Positions 46,912 through 57,950 of a stretch of DNA of 64,000 nt are shown here, piece after piece (position 1 is the stretch's first letter; the number at the start of each line of letters is the position of its first letter). The stretch covers positions 27,364,352-27,428,351 of the forward strand of contig NC_080562.1 of assembly GCF_030253575.1 (NCBI RefSeq), given 5' to 3'. Source of the stretch: Rhododendron vialii. Its lineage: Eukaryota; Streptophyta; Magnoliopsida; Ericales; Ericaceae. The notes beneath the pieces were generated by a model. The model searched no databases. It had not been told where the DNA came from and saw only the letters and a list, made by a program, of their open reading frames with translations. A program made the position numbers and the translations under genes.

Positions 46912-47075
46912 TGCCTCTCCCCACCAGAACCCTGAACTTTTGATGTTTCTCCTTCGAGAGGGAGAGAGATGCTGGAGAGTGTTCTGACTTTATGTTGTAT
47001 ATTAGATTGGGTTAAATTGGTAAAATTGCACCTCCAGGACCTACAGGGACATTGCACTAATAGGGCAAGGATTTA

Positions 47076-47298
47076 GGCCCTGTTTCAAAATACCTTTTTA
47101 AAAAATAAGTATTTATTTTATATTTTTAAATTTAAAAATAATTTTTTAATTTTTTTTGCACTGTATTAAAGATCTTGATGAGATTTATCAAATAAGATCC
47201 ATATTGGTAGGAAAATTATTTGCTTAAGCACGTGCTTTTTGAGCTTGAAATTGCCTTCTTAAAAAATAAATACTTATTTTTCTTTCCGGAACGGAGCC
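47076..47298. mobile_element. Tourist-like MITE
   Basis: The ends are ggccctgtttcaaaatacc and the complement-like ttccggaacggagcc, with tta flanks at 47073-47075 and 47299-47301. The inner arms aaaaaataagtatttatttt and aaaaaataaatacttatttt pair. 223 bases, non-coding. Confidence 0.7.
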
Positions 47299-47339
47299 TT
47301 AGTGGGCTATGAATTTGAAAAGCTGGACCGGCTGGTCAT

Positions 47340-47575
47340 TTTCTCTTCTAGAAACGGGAATAAGTACTTATTTTTTAAGAAGATAATTTCAAGCTTAAAA
47401 ATTATGTGTTTATGCAAATAATTTTTTTAGTAATATGGATCTTGTTTGATAGATCTCATTAAGATCTTTTAAACAGTGCAAAAAAATAAAAAAATAATTT
47501 TTTATTGACATTATTTTTAAGTTTGAAATGTGAAATAAGCTACTTATTTTTAAAAAAAAATTCTGAAAGGGGGCC
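47340..47575. mobile_element. Related Tourist-like element in opposite orientation
   Basis: It carries the reverse complement of much of 47076-47298 (for example gaaacgggaataagtactta, and tctgaaagggggcc at the right end). The left end is worn. The two together form a large inverted repeat. Confidence 0.55.
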
Positions 47576-47765
47576 TCAAAATACCAAGCATCGAGAATGT
47601 CCTTAGATCTCACTATCCTCTTGCCACTTTTGGCACAAAGTAGCTAGTTTGGTTCTCAAAAAAAATTCCTAAGGCATAGTTTTATTATCCCATAAATGGC
47701 TGTTAATGGAAGTTCAAGAACCAAAAGACAAGCTCTATAACTTGGGGATCAATATCATTGATCGT

Positions 47766-47773
47766 TCCGCATG

Positions 47774-47802
<29 letters not shown>
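47766..47802 (+). repeat. (CT)n microsatellite
   Basis: An uninterrupted ct run of about 35 bases just left of a hAT-like MITE. Confidence 0.9.
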
Positions 47803-47805
<3 letters not shown>

Positions 47806-47847
47806 AGTCTTCTGAAACCCTATGAACCACCTCTTCTTAATTTGAAT

Positions 47848-48232
47848 TAGGCCTATCAATGGGCCGAATTCGATTTGGATCCGATAAATCCGATAGTGGT
47901 AATTCGGACCCGAATCCAAAAAATTCGGATCCGATTCGAAAATCAGAATCCGATCCGAAAACTTTTTCACTTCAAAAATTTTAGCAAATTTTTTTTTTTT
48001 TTCAAAAAAAAAATTTATCCAAAAAAAAAATTTTAAAATAAAAATAAAACTTCTTAAACATTTTTTTTTTCAAAATAAAAAATTTACTGTTTTTTAAAAA
48101 AAAATTTAAAAAATTAAAGCTTGGATTCGGAATTATAATGGATTTAATCAGATCCGATCCGAATTTGAATTACCGGATTCGAATTATCAGATCGACGTTA
48201 TCGGTTAGGAATCCGGTTTATTGACAGGCCTA
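47848..48232. mobile_element. hAT-like MITE with 8-bp target duplication
   Basis: The ends are taggcctatcaatgg and attgacaggccta, with identical 8-base flanks atttgaat at 47840-47847 and 48233-48240. The interior is rich in ccgaatt and ggatccgat motifs on both strands around an A/T-only middle. 385 bases, non-coding. Confidence 0.85.
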
Positions 48233-48533
48233 ATTTGAATGTCCCTTCGATTTCCAACCAAGTATGAGTTGACATTGGATGCTGATCATCGATCTATGCT
48301 GCATTCCCAAAGGCCCTGCCCTTAATTTGGTCTCAAAAGTGGACTGGCCGGTTCTCTTCTAATTATAACTTCCAGAGGGAAAGGTTTCCCTAACGCTATA
48401 AGAATGCTTGGGTTTGCTGTCTGTCGTTATCTATTTTCTATGGCAAGGAAGGGATAACAGAATTTTAGAGGCATCCAAAAGCTGGCTTCAGCTATTGTTT
48501 GTCCGATCAAGTATGAAGTCAAGACCATTACAG

Positions 48534-49660
48534 CCTGTTTGGATGGGGGAGAAGCTCCCGGATTTGTGAGGTCCCCTGATTACCAATCCTCCTCCTCGCC
48601 ATATCCGGTGTTTGAAAGAGAAAAGGGACGCTTGATTTGGAAGGGGGATTTGTTACTGTTGGGATTACAAATCAAGGGGAAGGTGGATTTGCTAAAAACT
48701 GGGTTACCCCTGTCATTGTTATATCTAGGTTCCCATTTGACTGTTCTGCCCTCCCATTTTATCTTCCATCACCAATGGAGAGAGAGAAGACAAAGACAGA
48801 AGACGAAGATAGAGAAAACAAGACAGAAAACGAAGAGAGAGAGAGAGAGAGATCTATGGGTTGTCGCGGTGGGTTTTAGATATGAAATTTTAGGCTCTGT
48901 TTGAAACTTAGGAAAAGGAAAATAAAAAAGAAGGAAAATTAGAGGAAAATAGGAAAGAAAATTTACTATTCACTACACTCAAAATCTTTATTTTCTTCTC
49001 TCTTTCTCTACAACCAAACAATAGGAGGGAAAATTCTTTAATTTTCCTTTCTTTTCCCTGAGTTACAAACAGAGCCTAATCCCATACAATTCTCTTCTTT
49101 TTCTGATCAGAGAGGGCTTTGATCCAAAAGGTGGGATGCCACCCCTTTGATACGGAGGAGTAGTTTTCTTTTTCTTCTCTCTTTTCTAATCTTTTTTTCT
49201 CTCCATTAAAATTGAACTTTTCTTACAGTATTCTAGAATCTTCTCACAAATTAAAAAAAAATTGGTTAATGGTATGAAATGAGAGTCATACGAAAAAATA
49301 ACTCCAATTTTTTTTTGAAAACATATAAGGTTTAAACATTTTAAAGATTTAATGAATTTATTTTATTCCACAATTAATGATAAATATGTATTTATTCTAA
49401 TTATAGTGAAATTAATCTAATTTGTCCATTAAATTAAAAATATGGGGGCAATAAAGTCATTTCACACTTATCCCATCATATCCACCTTCCAAATCCCCCT
49501 TCTCAAAAAACCATCCAAACACCTCATTGTAAATCCACCATTCTTAAGAGGTGGGGCTACCCTTCTTAATATATCACCCCTCATTACATATCCACCTTCA
49601 AATCCCCCCTCATTACAAATCCACCCAAAACAAATTCTCCATCAAAACGGGCCGTTAATG
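48534..49660. mobile_element. Larger inverted-repeat element (about 1.1 kb), interrupted by a MITE
   Basis: The left text cctgtttggatgggggagaa pairs with ccatcaaaacggg near 49640-49653, and motifs such as ggaaggtggattt and aaatccacctt recur in both arms. A separate Tourist-like element (48893-49076) lies inside. The frames at 48539-48904 and 49442-49711 fall in the arms and show no protein family. Borders are approximate. Confidence 0.45.
48893..49076. mobile_element. Small Tourist-like MITE
   Basis: The ends ggctctgtttgaaactta and gagttacaaacagagcc are inverted repeats, with ta next to each end. 184 bases of A-rich then T-rich halves that pair. Confidence 0.75.
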
Positions 49661-49973
49661 CTTTTCAATGCAGGAATATATATCAAGCTTACTCCTTTAT
49701 TTTTCTTGTAAAGGCTTATGCCTAAGGGACTTGTAACTCTCGAGGATCTCCTCTTGTTAATCTTTCTAATAAATGGTTTGATTACCAATTAAAAAAATTC
49801 ACAAAAATATTCTCCACAAAAGAGGTATGTAACATAACTATGAAAAAATCTGCAATAAAAAGCTACATTCATGGCTAGTAGAGGGTGAGATTGGATCTCT
49901 TCTCCAGGATTACTTGAAGTGCACATAAGTTGGTCCCAACATGCACCCTGAGTTATGAAAAAAAGAAGCTAAG

Positions 49974-50350
49974 GCCTATTTTGGCAAAATAAGTCAAACA
50001 TAGCTTAATTATTTTTTTATCTTTATTCAAATTTTGTATCAAATATTTGTGGATTATTGATTCATCTTGATGAGAAAAATTGTAAAAAAGACCAAAATAA
50101 GCCATAATTTTTACTCAAAAAAATGAGTTCCGCTCAAGAAACAATTTACTCAAAAATCGAAAAACTAATTTTTACTCAAAAAATTATGAGTTCCACTCAA
50201 AATTGTTTACTTTTCCGATTCATCTCGTCGTGACAAATAAATAATCCACAAAAGTTTAATGAAAAGCTAACAAATGTGAATTTTTTTTTTGAATAAAAGC
50301 AAAAGGAAAAAAAAAAACAAGCCATTTTGCTTATTTTTCCAAAATGGGCC
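49974..50350. mobile_element. Foldback MITE family M3, copy 2 (Harbinger-like)
   Basis: The ends are ggcctattttggcaaaataa and ttatttttccaaaatgggcc, flanked by taa on both sides, which suggests a Harbinger-type insertion. Both arms contain the family core related to gattcatctcgtcg. 377 bases, non-coding. Confidence 0.75.
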
Positions 50351-50598
50351 TAACATCTAGGCAATACTTCAGTGAGACTGATTATTATGATTTGTCTTTT
50401 TGGAAATAAAAATAAGGAAATTCTATGTACATTGCTTAAATCACTAGATTCGGTTCTAAAGTATATAATGAATAACCAAATTAAAATTGCCGATTGTTAG
50501 ATTTTTAAGTACCCTCAGTGACCTTAAAAAATAGAAGAAATAGAGCTGCTTAGGTCTGGCTTAGACCGATTTGACAATTTTTCTAATTTTCTCAAAAA

Positions 50599-51281
50599 CA
50601 CTACAAGAAAAATTACATTGGGTGACGAATGAAAATCGTCGCAAATTGCATATTTTTCGTCACAAATAATATAGGTGATGAAAAAAAATTTGTCCACTAA
50701 AAGTTGTCGAGGATTCTTACCTGGTGACGAAATCTATTTTTTGTCATCTATAGTGCCTTTTGATAACGAAATATTTTGTCACCAAAAAGTGAATAATTGG
50801 TGACAAATTTTTTTTCCTCGCTTATTGTGTTTTTTGACAACGAAAAAATTCATCACCGATGGGTCACATAGGTGATCGACGAAATTTTTCGTTGCAAAAG
50901 CGTTTTCATATGAGAAAAAAATCCTTCTTTCTTGCTCCTACTAGATTTCGAACCCGAGTCCCTTGAGTTTTTCGCACAAGCTCCGACCAACTACGCCACA
51001 CACAATTTTCAATAAATATTTAAAATATCTATTATATAACATATATGTTTAACATAAAAATATATTTCGAATGTAATTTTGAACTTTTAAACATTAAAAT
51101 TAGTAATTTTGATAAACATGAAAGTTGTAGACAATTAAGTTATTGTTCAAATCCAATTTGAATTATCTCAATCAGAGTTTTTAGTAAAGAGTTATGTCCC
51201 AAAAAAATATTTAGTGACAAAGCGTAATTCATAAATTTTGTTACCACTTTTTCACCACCAATTTTCATTTTTCTTGTAGTG
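50599..51281. mobile_element. Non-autonomous CACTA (CMC/EnSpm) element
   Basis: It starts cactacaagaaaaat and ends atttttcttgtagtg, the CACTA signature, with aaa on both sides as a 3-base target duplication. Subterminal repeats of gtgacgaa and ttcgtcac occur in both halves, as expected of transposase-binding arrays. No transposase. A tRNA-like segment lies in the middle. Confidence 0.9.
50937..51003 (-). ncRNA. tRNA-like segment (box A and box B) inside the CACTA element
   Basis: On the minus strand, tggcgtagttgg (50987-50998) fits RNA polymerase III box A and ggttcgaaatc (50944-50954) fits box B, at the spacing of a tRNA. A full cloverleaf with paired acceptor stem is not evident to me, so I do not call a tRNA gene. 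It is more likely the head of a SINE or a worn tRNA. Confidence 0.45.
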
Positions 51282-51629
51282 AAACCTCATAATCTTGAAT
51301 TGAGAATTTGATATAGACATGTCCACAAGCCTCATTTGTATCATATTTTTAGAATTGCATTGACCTCTCTCTACTTTAGTTGTTGGTTGCAGATTCCTCA
51401 TATCGCCAGGAGACCAATACTATTAGATGTTTAGGTCTCTAAATTGTTTTTGGTTCTCCAAATATGGTGACTTTATTCTCATTTTTCTAGACAAAATCTC
51501 TTAAAAGTACGATGAGTCTCTACTAGATTCTCTCATAAAGTGCAAAATGTGGGAATAAATTACAAAATTTTCCTCCAATATGTCACATTCATTCTCTATT
51601 TTGGAGTTTTAAAGATGAGTTTGAGATGC
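51282..51629. other. Spacer, partly related to the neighbouring MITE
   Basis: 51480-51629 resembles the reverse complement of 51640-51860 (aaattttcctccaatatgtc against gacatattgaagggagattt), so it is probably an older copy of that MITE. No gene. Confidence 0.45.
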
Positions 51630-51632
51630 TAA

Positions 51633-51970
51633 GGGCATCTCCAATCCATCTCTATTCCTCCAAAATAGAGCATGGATGTGACATATTGAAGGGAGATTTT
51701 GTAATTTATTACTTTTTTTTTTTTTTCATTTTTTGTACTTTTTGGGAGAAACTTTAAGGAACCCACCGTCCTTTTTAGAGTTTGGTCCTCTAAAAAAAAG
51801 AAATTTGGAATACAAAATCTCTCCAAACTCTAAAAGTACGATAGGTCCCTCAAAGATTTTTCCAAAAAATACAACAAGTGAAGAAAAAAGGGAATGAATT
51901 ATAAAACCTCCATTTAATGTGTCACATCCATCTTCTATTTTGAAAGAATAAAGGTAGATTGGAGATGCTC
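51633..51970. mobile_element. Harbinger-like MITE with TAA target
   Basis: The ends gggcatctccaatccatctc and agattggagatgctc are inverted repeats, flanked by taa at 51630-51632 and 51971-51973. 338 bases. This 'gggcatctccaatcc' family is widespread in plants. Confidence 0.85.
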
Positions 51971-51993
51971 TAAGTAACGGAAATCGCTGACAT

Positions 51994-52195
51994 CACCAAC
52001 TAGACCTATTTTGTTACCTATTTTACTCCCGTAAAATGATGATTGGACATCAATGCCCTTCCAAATTTAATTTAAAAGACATTAATGTCCCTAACACCAA
52101 CTAGACCTATTTTGTTACCTATTTTACTCCCGTAAAATGATGATTGGACATGAATGCCCTTCCAAATTTAATTTAAAAGACATTAATGTCCCTAA
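51994..52195 (+). repeat. Two-unit tandem repeat, 101-base period
   Basis: The units 51994-52094 and 52095-52195 are nearly identical (caccaactagacctattttg ... acattaatgtccctaa). Confidence 0.95.
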
Positions 52196-52562
52196 TGACA
52201 ATTTCTTAAAAGAGTTTTATACATAAATTAAACACACATACATTGCTTTTAAATATGCATTTATAAATATTTTTGAAGTTTTTGAAGTTTCAAAAAAAAT
52301 TGAATATTTTTTAAGCCACATGTATTTGTAGGCATATAAACACAAAGAAATTAGAATCTCTTTCCTTCTTTATGATGCTTAAAAAAAAACATTGGCAAAG
52401 AATAACAAAAAAAAATCTTGCATATAGGACTTTAAGTTAAGTTAATTTAGGGTACATGTGTTGGATTAGGTTTTATAGAAGGATGTATTTTCTTTTAATA
52501 AGGATATTGTTGGATTTTTTATATTTCTGGATGGAAACAATGTAATTCAAACCCACTAGAAG

Positions 52563-53165
52563 GGAGACTTAGGCCTCATTCTTTTAAACTTTAATTATTT
52601 TCTTCGTTTTGTGTGTTTTGCTCGTTTTTTTTTAATTTTAGTTAGATTCGAGTGATATTTTTTGGAGTAATCGTCCATCCAATGAGAAGAGTCTAAAAAA
52701 TACAAAATTATGACCGAAAACAAAAAGAAGTTCACTCAAGACGAAAAAAGTATCAAACAGTGATCTTATTTGTCTAAAATGTCGTCTTATTTGAATTTTT
52801 TCAACATCAATCGATATTTTTATACCGTTCCGATTTGTCTTGTCAAGACAAACAATTAACCCCAAAAATTATGACGAAAAGATAAACAAAAAGTAAAAAA
52901 TAACAAAATAAGTTTTAGAAAAAGTGCACATTTTGTTATTATTCAATTTTTTTTTGTATTTGTTAATTTTGCGCAAACTTTTATGAATTATTAATTCGTC
53001 TCGTTGAGACGAATCAGAAATATATAATTTTTTTATTTTTACCAAAATATTTTAAAAAATAACCACATCTAAGCCAAAAAAAAGTCAAATAAACTACTGT
53101 AACAAGCAAAATAAATTGAATAAGAACGAAATGTTCACTTTTTTCTAAAAGTAAAAAAAGTGTCG
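52563..53165. mobile_element. Probable M3-family foldback, copy 3, borders unclear
   Basis: It contains the M3 palindrome (aattcgtctcgttgagacgaatc, near 52997-53020, given here as a core with one mismatch) and inverted A/T arms. The left part repeats the theme with tgtcttgtcaagacaaacaa. No clean terminal repeats were found. Confidence 0.4.
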
Positions 53166-53511
53166 GTGGACCTCTAGGCTATGAGATCCCTATTTAAGTT
53201 TGTCTTTAGCTCTAGGCTGTATGATCCCAATTGATTTTGGCGATCTACTTTTACACACAAGGGCTCTATTTTGTACATAAATTTCACTTTAAAAGTGAAG
53301 CGCTAATGTACGGGGTGGAGCGCCAAAATAATTTATAGAATCTAAAGTCTCAATTCTCAAATGGAAATTAATTTCTATACTCTATTTTTTGATATCTATA
53401 CTTCATTTTTTGTCTTTTAGTAAAAAAAAACACACTTTCAACACTAAAATAAAAAAAAATTGTGATTATCAAAAAAAGAAGTGTAGAAATCAATTCATTT
53501 CTCTCAAAATC

Positions 53512-53730
53512 GAGAAATTTTTCAGTAGTGGGTGGGTACCATGTGGTGTCCTCTCGGCACATCCGAGCCGTCCAATATACTTTTGGAAGGCTCGAATTTG
53601 GAGAGAGAAAGAGGAGGGGTGAGAGGAAAGAGAATGTTTTAATCTGAGTCGTTCAAAAGTATATCGAACGGCTCAGAAATACCGAACAGACACCACGTGA
53701 GATATATCCACTCGACACCGAAAAATTTCT
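53512..53730. mobile_element. Foldback MITE in the upstream region of the heat-shock factor gene
   Basis: The left arm gagaaatttttcagtagtgg and the right arm ending gacaccgaaaaatttctc pair, as do gagccgtccaatatactttt and aaaagtatatcgaacggctc. The right arm contains a G-box, CACGTG, at 53694-53699. Non-coding. Confidence 0.75.
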
Positions 53731-54054
53731 CCTCGAAATCTCAATCCTTTCTCTCTCCATGTCCCTCCTTCCAAGGACAATTCCATGACCGCGTCTTCTC
53801 GAAACCACCCAACCCTCAACAAATTCCACAATAGAAATAGAAATAGAAGCCAAAAACAATCCGTTTCGGAAATCAGACTAGACGGTCCCTTTATCTCGAC
53901 TCAGAAGCCCGAATCTTCGCCTGGTAAACAGAGTCAAACCCCCCTCTCCTTCCTTCTTCCTTCTCCCTTCTCTCTCTCTCCGCTGCGAAACGTATTGAAA
54001 AAAACCCCACAATTCTCCCATCTTCTCTCTCCGTTACAATCACCACTTTTTTCT

Positions 54055-54073
54055 TTCTAGAAGCTTTCTAGAA
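54055..54073 (+). promoter_or_regulatory. Paired heat-shock-element-like motif
   Basis: Two exact TTCTAGAA palindromes (54055-54062 and 54066-54073) are separated by three bases. Each is a tail-to-tail TTCnnGAA pair, the core of heat-shock factor binding sites; the second pair is one base out of the ideal 5-base register. They lie about 530 bases before the heat-shock factor ATG, after a CT-rich leader-like tract. Self-regulation is inferred, not shown. Confidence 0.4.
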
Positions 54074-54599
54074 GACACGGTTTCCTTTGAAAATTGTTGG
54101 ATTTGATCCCGTAATCGACTAAAAGGTGGTTAGTGTTCGGTTCTTTGTATTTATAGGCGGGCTTCATGAGGTGATATACTAATTCCTGTATTGTCGTTCG
54201 TGCAATATAGTTCGCTCCTGTTAGCTTGATTACTGATTTTTTTTCTGAAACACTTCTCTTTGGGATTTCAATTGTGGGTTTTGACTTAGATTTGGTAATA
54301 ATCAATGATGTTCAATTTGGGTTTTGATTGGATTATGGAATTGTTTGAGAAATTGATAGCATGCTGTGTTTGTTAACTGTGAATCCTAGACCCATTTAGG
54401 TTTAAACTTCATTTTAGGGGTTTTTGTTGTACTTAGGGTTTATACGTTAAGCGTAATGGACAAATTGGGTTCGGTTTAATCCGGGGCATTTGGAGGTCTG
54501 CAACTAGTTGAATTTGTGGGTATTAATTTCTTTTTATAGGGAGTTTCAGTTAGTGGGGATTTTAGATTTTGGAGGCTGAGAAGTTAGTAGGATTCAGTG

Positions 54600-57500
54600 A
54601 TGGATGGATCTCAAGGTGGTTCTAATGCGCCACCACCTTTTCTCACGAAGACTTACGAGATGGTGGATGACCTGGTGACAAACTCCATTGTTTCATGGAG
54701 TCAGAGTGGCCATAGCTTCATTGTTTGGAATCCGCCCGAGTTTGCTAGAGATTTGCTTCCGAAGTACTTCAAGCACAATAATTTCTCCAGTTTTGTCAGG
54801 CAGCTCAATACATATGTAAGTGCATCGGTATTATTTTAACTCTGTTTTAAGTTCTTTCTATTTTCTATGGTTCAATTATTCTGGGTAATTTCGTGAAACT
54901 TGTAACGCAGTATCCTAGCTCCATTAGCTTGCTGAGAAATTTTTGATCAAGTGAAGAATGTATGATGAATGGAAGAGAAAAAAACTAGAAAAGAACTATA
55001 AACATTAAGGCTCCGTTCAGTTGTCGAGAAAGTTGTGTGGGAAATTGGTTCCCAGAAAAAGTGAAGTAAAAGAAAAAGAAAATTATTTTCCTGTGAGTGT
55101 TCATTTGACAAAAGAATTTTGCAAGAATAATTAAGGTTTAGTTGTTCATTTGTCAGGAAAAAGAAACTTTCGGAAAAATTTTGTGAGTGTTCACTCATTT
55201 TCCTTTTTCCGCGACGCAAAATCCTGTGTTTTTTGCAGGATCACTTTTGCAGGAAAGTAATTCTTGCAGGAAAACTTAAAAACATGTTTCCTACTACTTT
55301 CCTGCCAACTGAACACTGCAAAAATCATGGGAAAGTTGATTTTCCCATCCTTTCCTGGCAACTGAACGGGGCCTAAGTGAGAAACGATAACCCCTTTCCC
55401 TTGGGGCATTTCCTTCTTCCATTTACTAGTTCCAGGGGGCCAGAACCGTCTTTACACGTGCTAATTTCAGCAGTAAGTATCCAAAATCACAATTATGAAG
55501 GTAAGTTTGTTTGATGACAATACTAACATCATTATAGCAAACTAACAAGAAAAAGCAAAGTCCCAACATTTGCATACCTTCATATTGTCCTCACAGTTTA
55601 GAATATATAGCAACAAATAGAACACAAAATCCAGCAGGATCTAATCACGAAAGAACATTCCTACTGGCTACTTCCTAGGACATCAAATGACATGTCATGT
55701 TACGCCCCCTATTGGCTTTGGTTAGGGTTCTGTTGTAGACGTGATTTTTAGCCACCGTGCATTTTTCACCAACATCTTCACATAAGAGTGAAAGTTGATG
55801 TGCACGTTTATGCATCCACATTTGTAGCAGATTAAGGTTCTCCTTGTTGAAAGATGATAAAATAGGGCTAAAGGTTGTTGCAACTTTGATACTGCTGCAT
55901 TTATAAAGAGGGAGTTCATATCTACCTCGATGTTAAGTAGAACATTAAGGATTTTGCATCTCATGAAAGTTCTTTCTATGTTTATTTTCGCAAAGAGTGT
56001 TGCGAGCGTTGCCTCTTCCAGTTCAACTTTATGAAACTCCTACATTGGACATACTTAAAGGGCTTTGATTAGCATCCACCTAATTATAGATACAGCCCAT
56101 GTAATCTTATATCATTTAGTCACTTGGACAATTCGTTGACAGTGAACAATTGAAGTAAATATAGAATGAGAAAAAGAAATTTAAAACCATTTACCTCTTT
56201 GTTTCTACCTTCTATGGTTTGCTCCTGAAATTGTGTATGAGTATGTCCCTTTTGCCTAATGGGTGTAGCCTGTGTGGTGAGTGATGGTTTAGATGGAAAA
56301 CCAAGAAACAGCGTCTATATACATTTTTTTTATCGGCATCTATATACATTTGTACTAGGTTTGGTCCGTTGATGGTAAATGACTCATCGACACCTTCATA
56401 ACTCTAAAGACTTGGTTCATTACAACATGTGGGTACAGACAAACAATTACGCTACTGTTTTGGGAAGTGGGAATTAGCACAAAAACATCAGTGGCTGCCA
56501 TGAATTCCGGAGTGTATCGGTGGCTCCTACTTTTTGGAAGATACCAGGACCATCCTCTATCATTTTAAATCCTATAATCATCAAGTTATTGCATTCTCCT
56601 CCAGCTGGTATGGGTACGACTTACGAGAAGATAGGAGGAAGTTTCCAGTTGTAGAATTACTTGGCCAGTTAGGCATATGAGCTTGGATATAAGACTATAA
56701 GAGTACAAAAGCTAAAATAAACTAAATGGTGATTAGGTTTGGCTGATAGTAGGTAAACATTGGTGCATGTCCATCTCCCTATATTGTAGTAAGATGGTAC
56801 AATGAGTCAATCTTTGTTCATTTTTTGTTTAATCTTGTAAATTGGGGTTTGGTATCTGTTTTTTGCTGAGAACTCTTCTTTTATCTAGGGTTTTAGGAAG
56901 ATTGATCCTGATCAGTGGGAGTTTGGAAATGATGAATTTATCAGAGGACAGAGACATCTTCTAAAGAATATTCACCGTCGCAAGCCAATCCATAGTCATT
57001 CTGCACAAAATTCTTCTGTTCCATTAACTGATGCGGAAAGGCAAGAGTTTGAGGAGGAAATTGATAGGCTGAGACGTGATAAGAGCTTACTTCAGTTGGA
57101 GCTTGAGTCACATAAACAGGAATATGAATACCAGTTACGATCATTCGGAGAGCGTCTGAAGGCTATAGAACAAAAGCAAAGGCAAATGATAGTGTTCTTG
57201 GCGCAAGAATTGCAGGAACCTAGGTTTGGCTTCAGTCACATTCAACTGTCAGAAAATCATAACAAAAAGAGAAGGGTTTTAATATCCAATCGCTTATATG
57301 CTGAAGCCAACATGGAAGAAAATCAGATCTTGACTTCCCTTGGGGACAACCCAGATGCTACATTCCCGGTACTGAACTCGGATTTTATTGAGAAGTTGGA
57401 ATCGTCATTACTTTTCTGGGAAAATTTTCTACAAGGAGTTGATCAAATTCCAAGTGAGGAAATGAATGAAATTGGTTTGCTTCCACTGCCTTCATCCGTC

Positions 57501-57950
57501 ACTATAACGGAGATGCAGGAGTCTTCTAGAGATTCTGATGTGAACGCTGACCCGTCATCGTTTTCACTGAATCCATCATCCCCTGATTCAAGGGATGTTC
57601 ATTCTTCTCCTGATTTGGCTGGGTCTTCTACCCATTTCGAAGCCCCCGCTACATCGTCTATTGCCCTCCATGTGGACGTGAGGCCCAAACCTTTGGCCAT
57701 TGACGTAAATTCAAAGCCAGCTGTAACACCTGCAGCTGTGGCAACCGGGGCTAATGATGTTTTCTGGGAACAGTTTCTGACGGAGACTCCTGGGACCTCT
57801 CACACACAGGAAGTTCAGTCTGAAAGAAGAGATATTAATGGGAAAAAGAGCGAGAATAAGCCGGATAGCCATAAGTTTTTGTGGAATATGAATAACGTAG
57901 ATAACCTTACTGAACAGATGGGACATCTCACTCCAGCTGAAAGTATTTGA
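54600..57950 (+). CDS. HSFA4: Heat shock transcription factor, class A4
   Basis: The exons are 54600-54815 and 56889-57950 (72 + 353 codons, 425 residues); the intron starts gtaagt and ends ttatctag. The intron splits the DNA-binding domain at LNTY|GFRK, the position conserved in plant heat-shock factors. The DNA-binding domain is about 12-106 ([11 protein letters not shown] ... [11 protein letters not shown]). Next come the heptad oligomerisation region (about 118-185), the nuclear signal NKKRR (197-201), a first AHA activator motif (SLLFWENFL, about 245-253), a second AHA motif ([10 protein letters not shown] from 362) and a C-terminal export signal (LTEQMGHL, 412-419). The two AHA motifs and the terminal signature resemble HsfA4a/c rather than A1 or A2. 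It binds heat-shock elements as a trimer in the nucleus, and A4 members act in oxidative and heavy-metal stress. The ATG is preceded in frame by GTG, not by another ATG. Confidence 0.95.
55009..55373. mobile_element. Harbinger-like MITE inside the HSFA4 intron
   Basis: The ends ggctccgttcagttgtcgag and ggcaactgaacggggcc are inverted repeats flanked by taa (55006-55008 and 55374-55376). 365 bases. It lies 190 bases after the donor and leaves the splice signals untouched. Confidence 0.88.

Noticed and set aside
50937-51003. Functional tRNA gene
   Set aside because: Only the two internal promoter boxes are convincing; a paired acceptor stem and a clear anticodon arm could not be found by eye.
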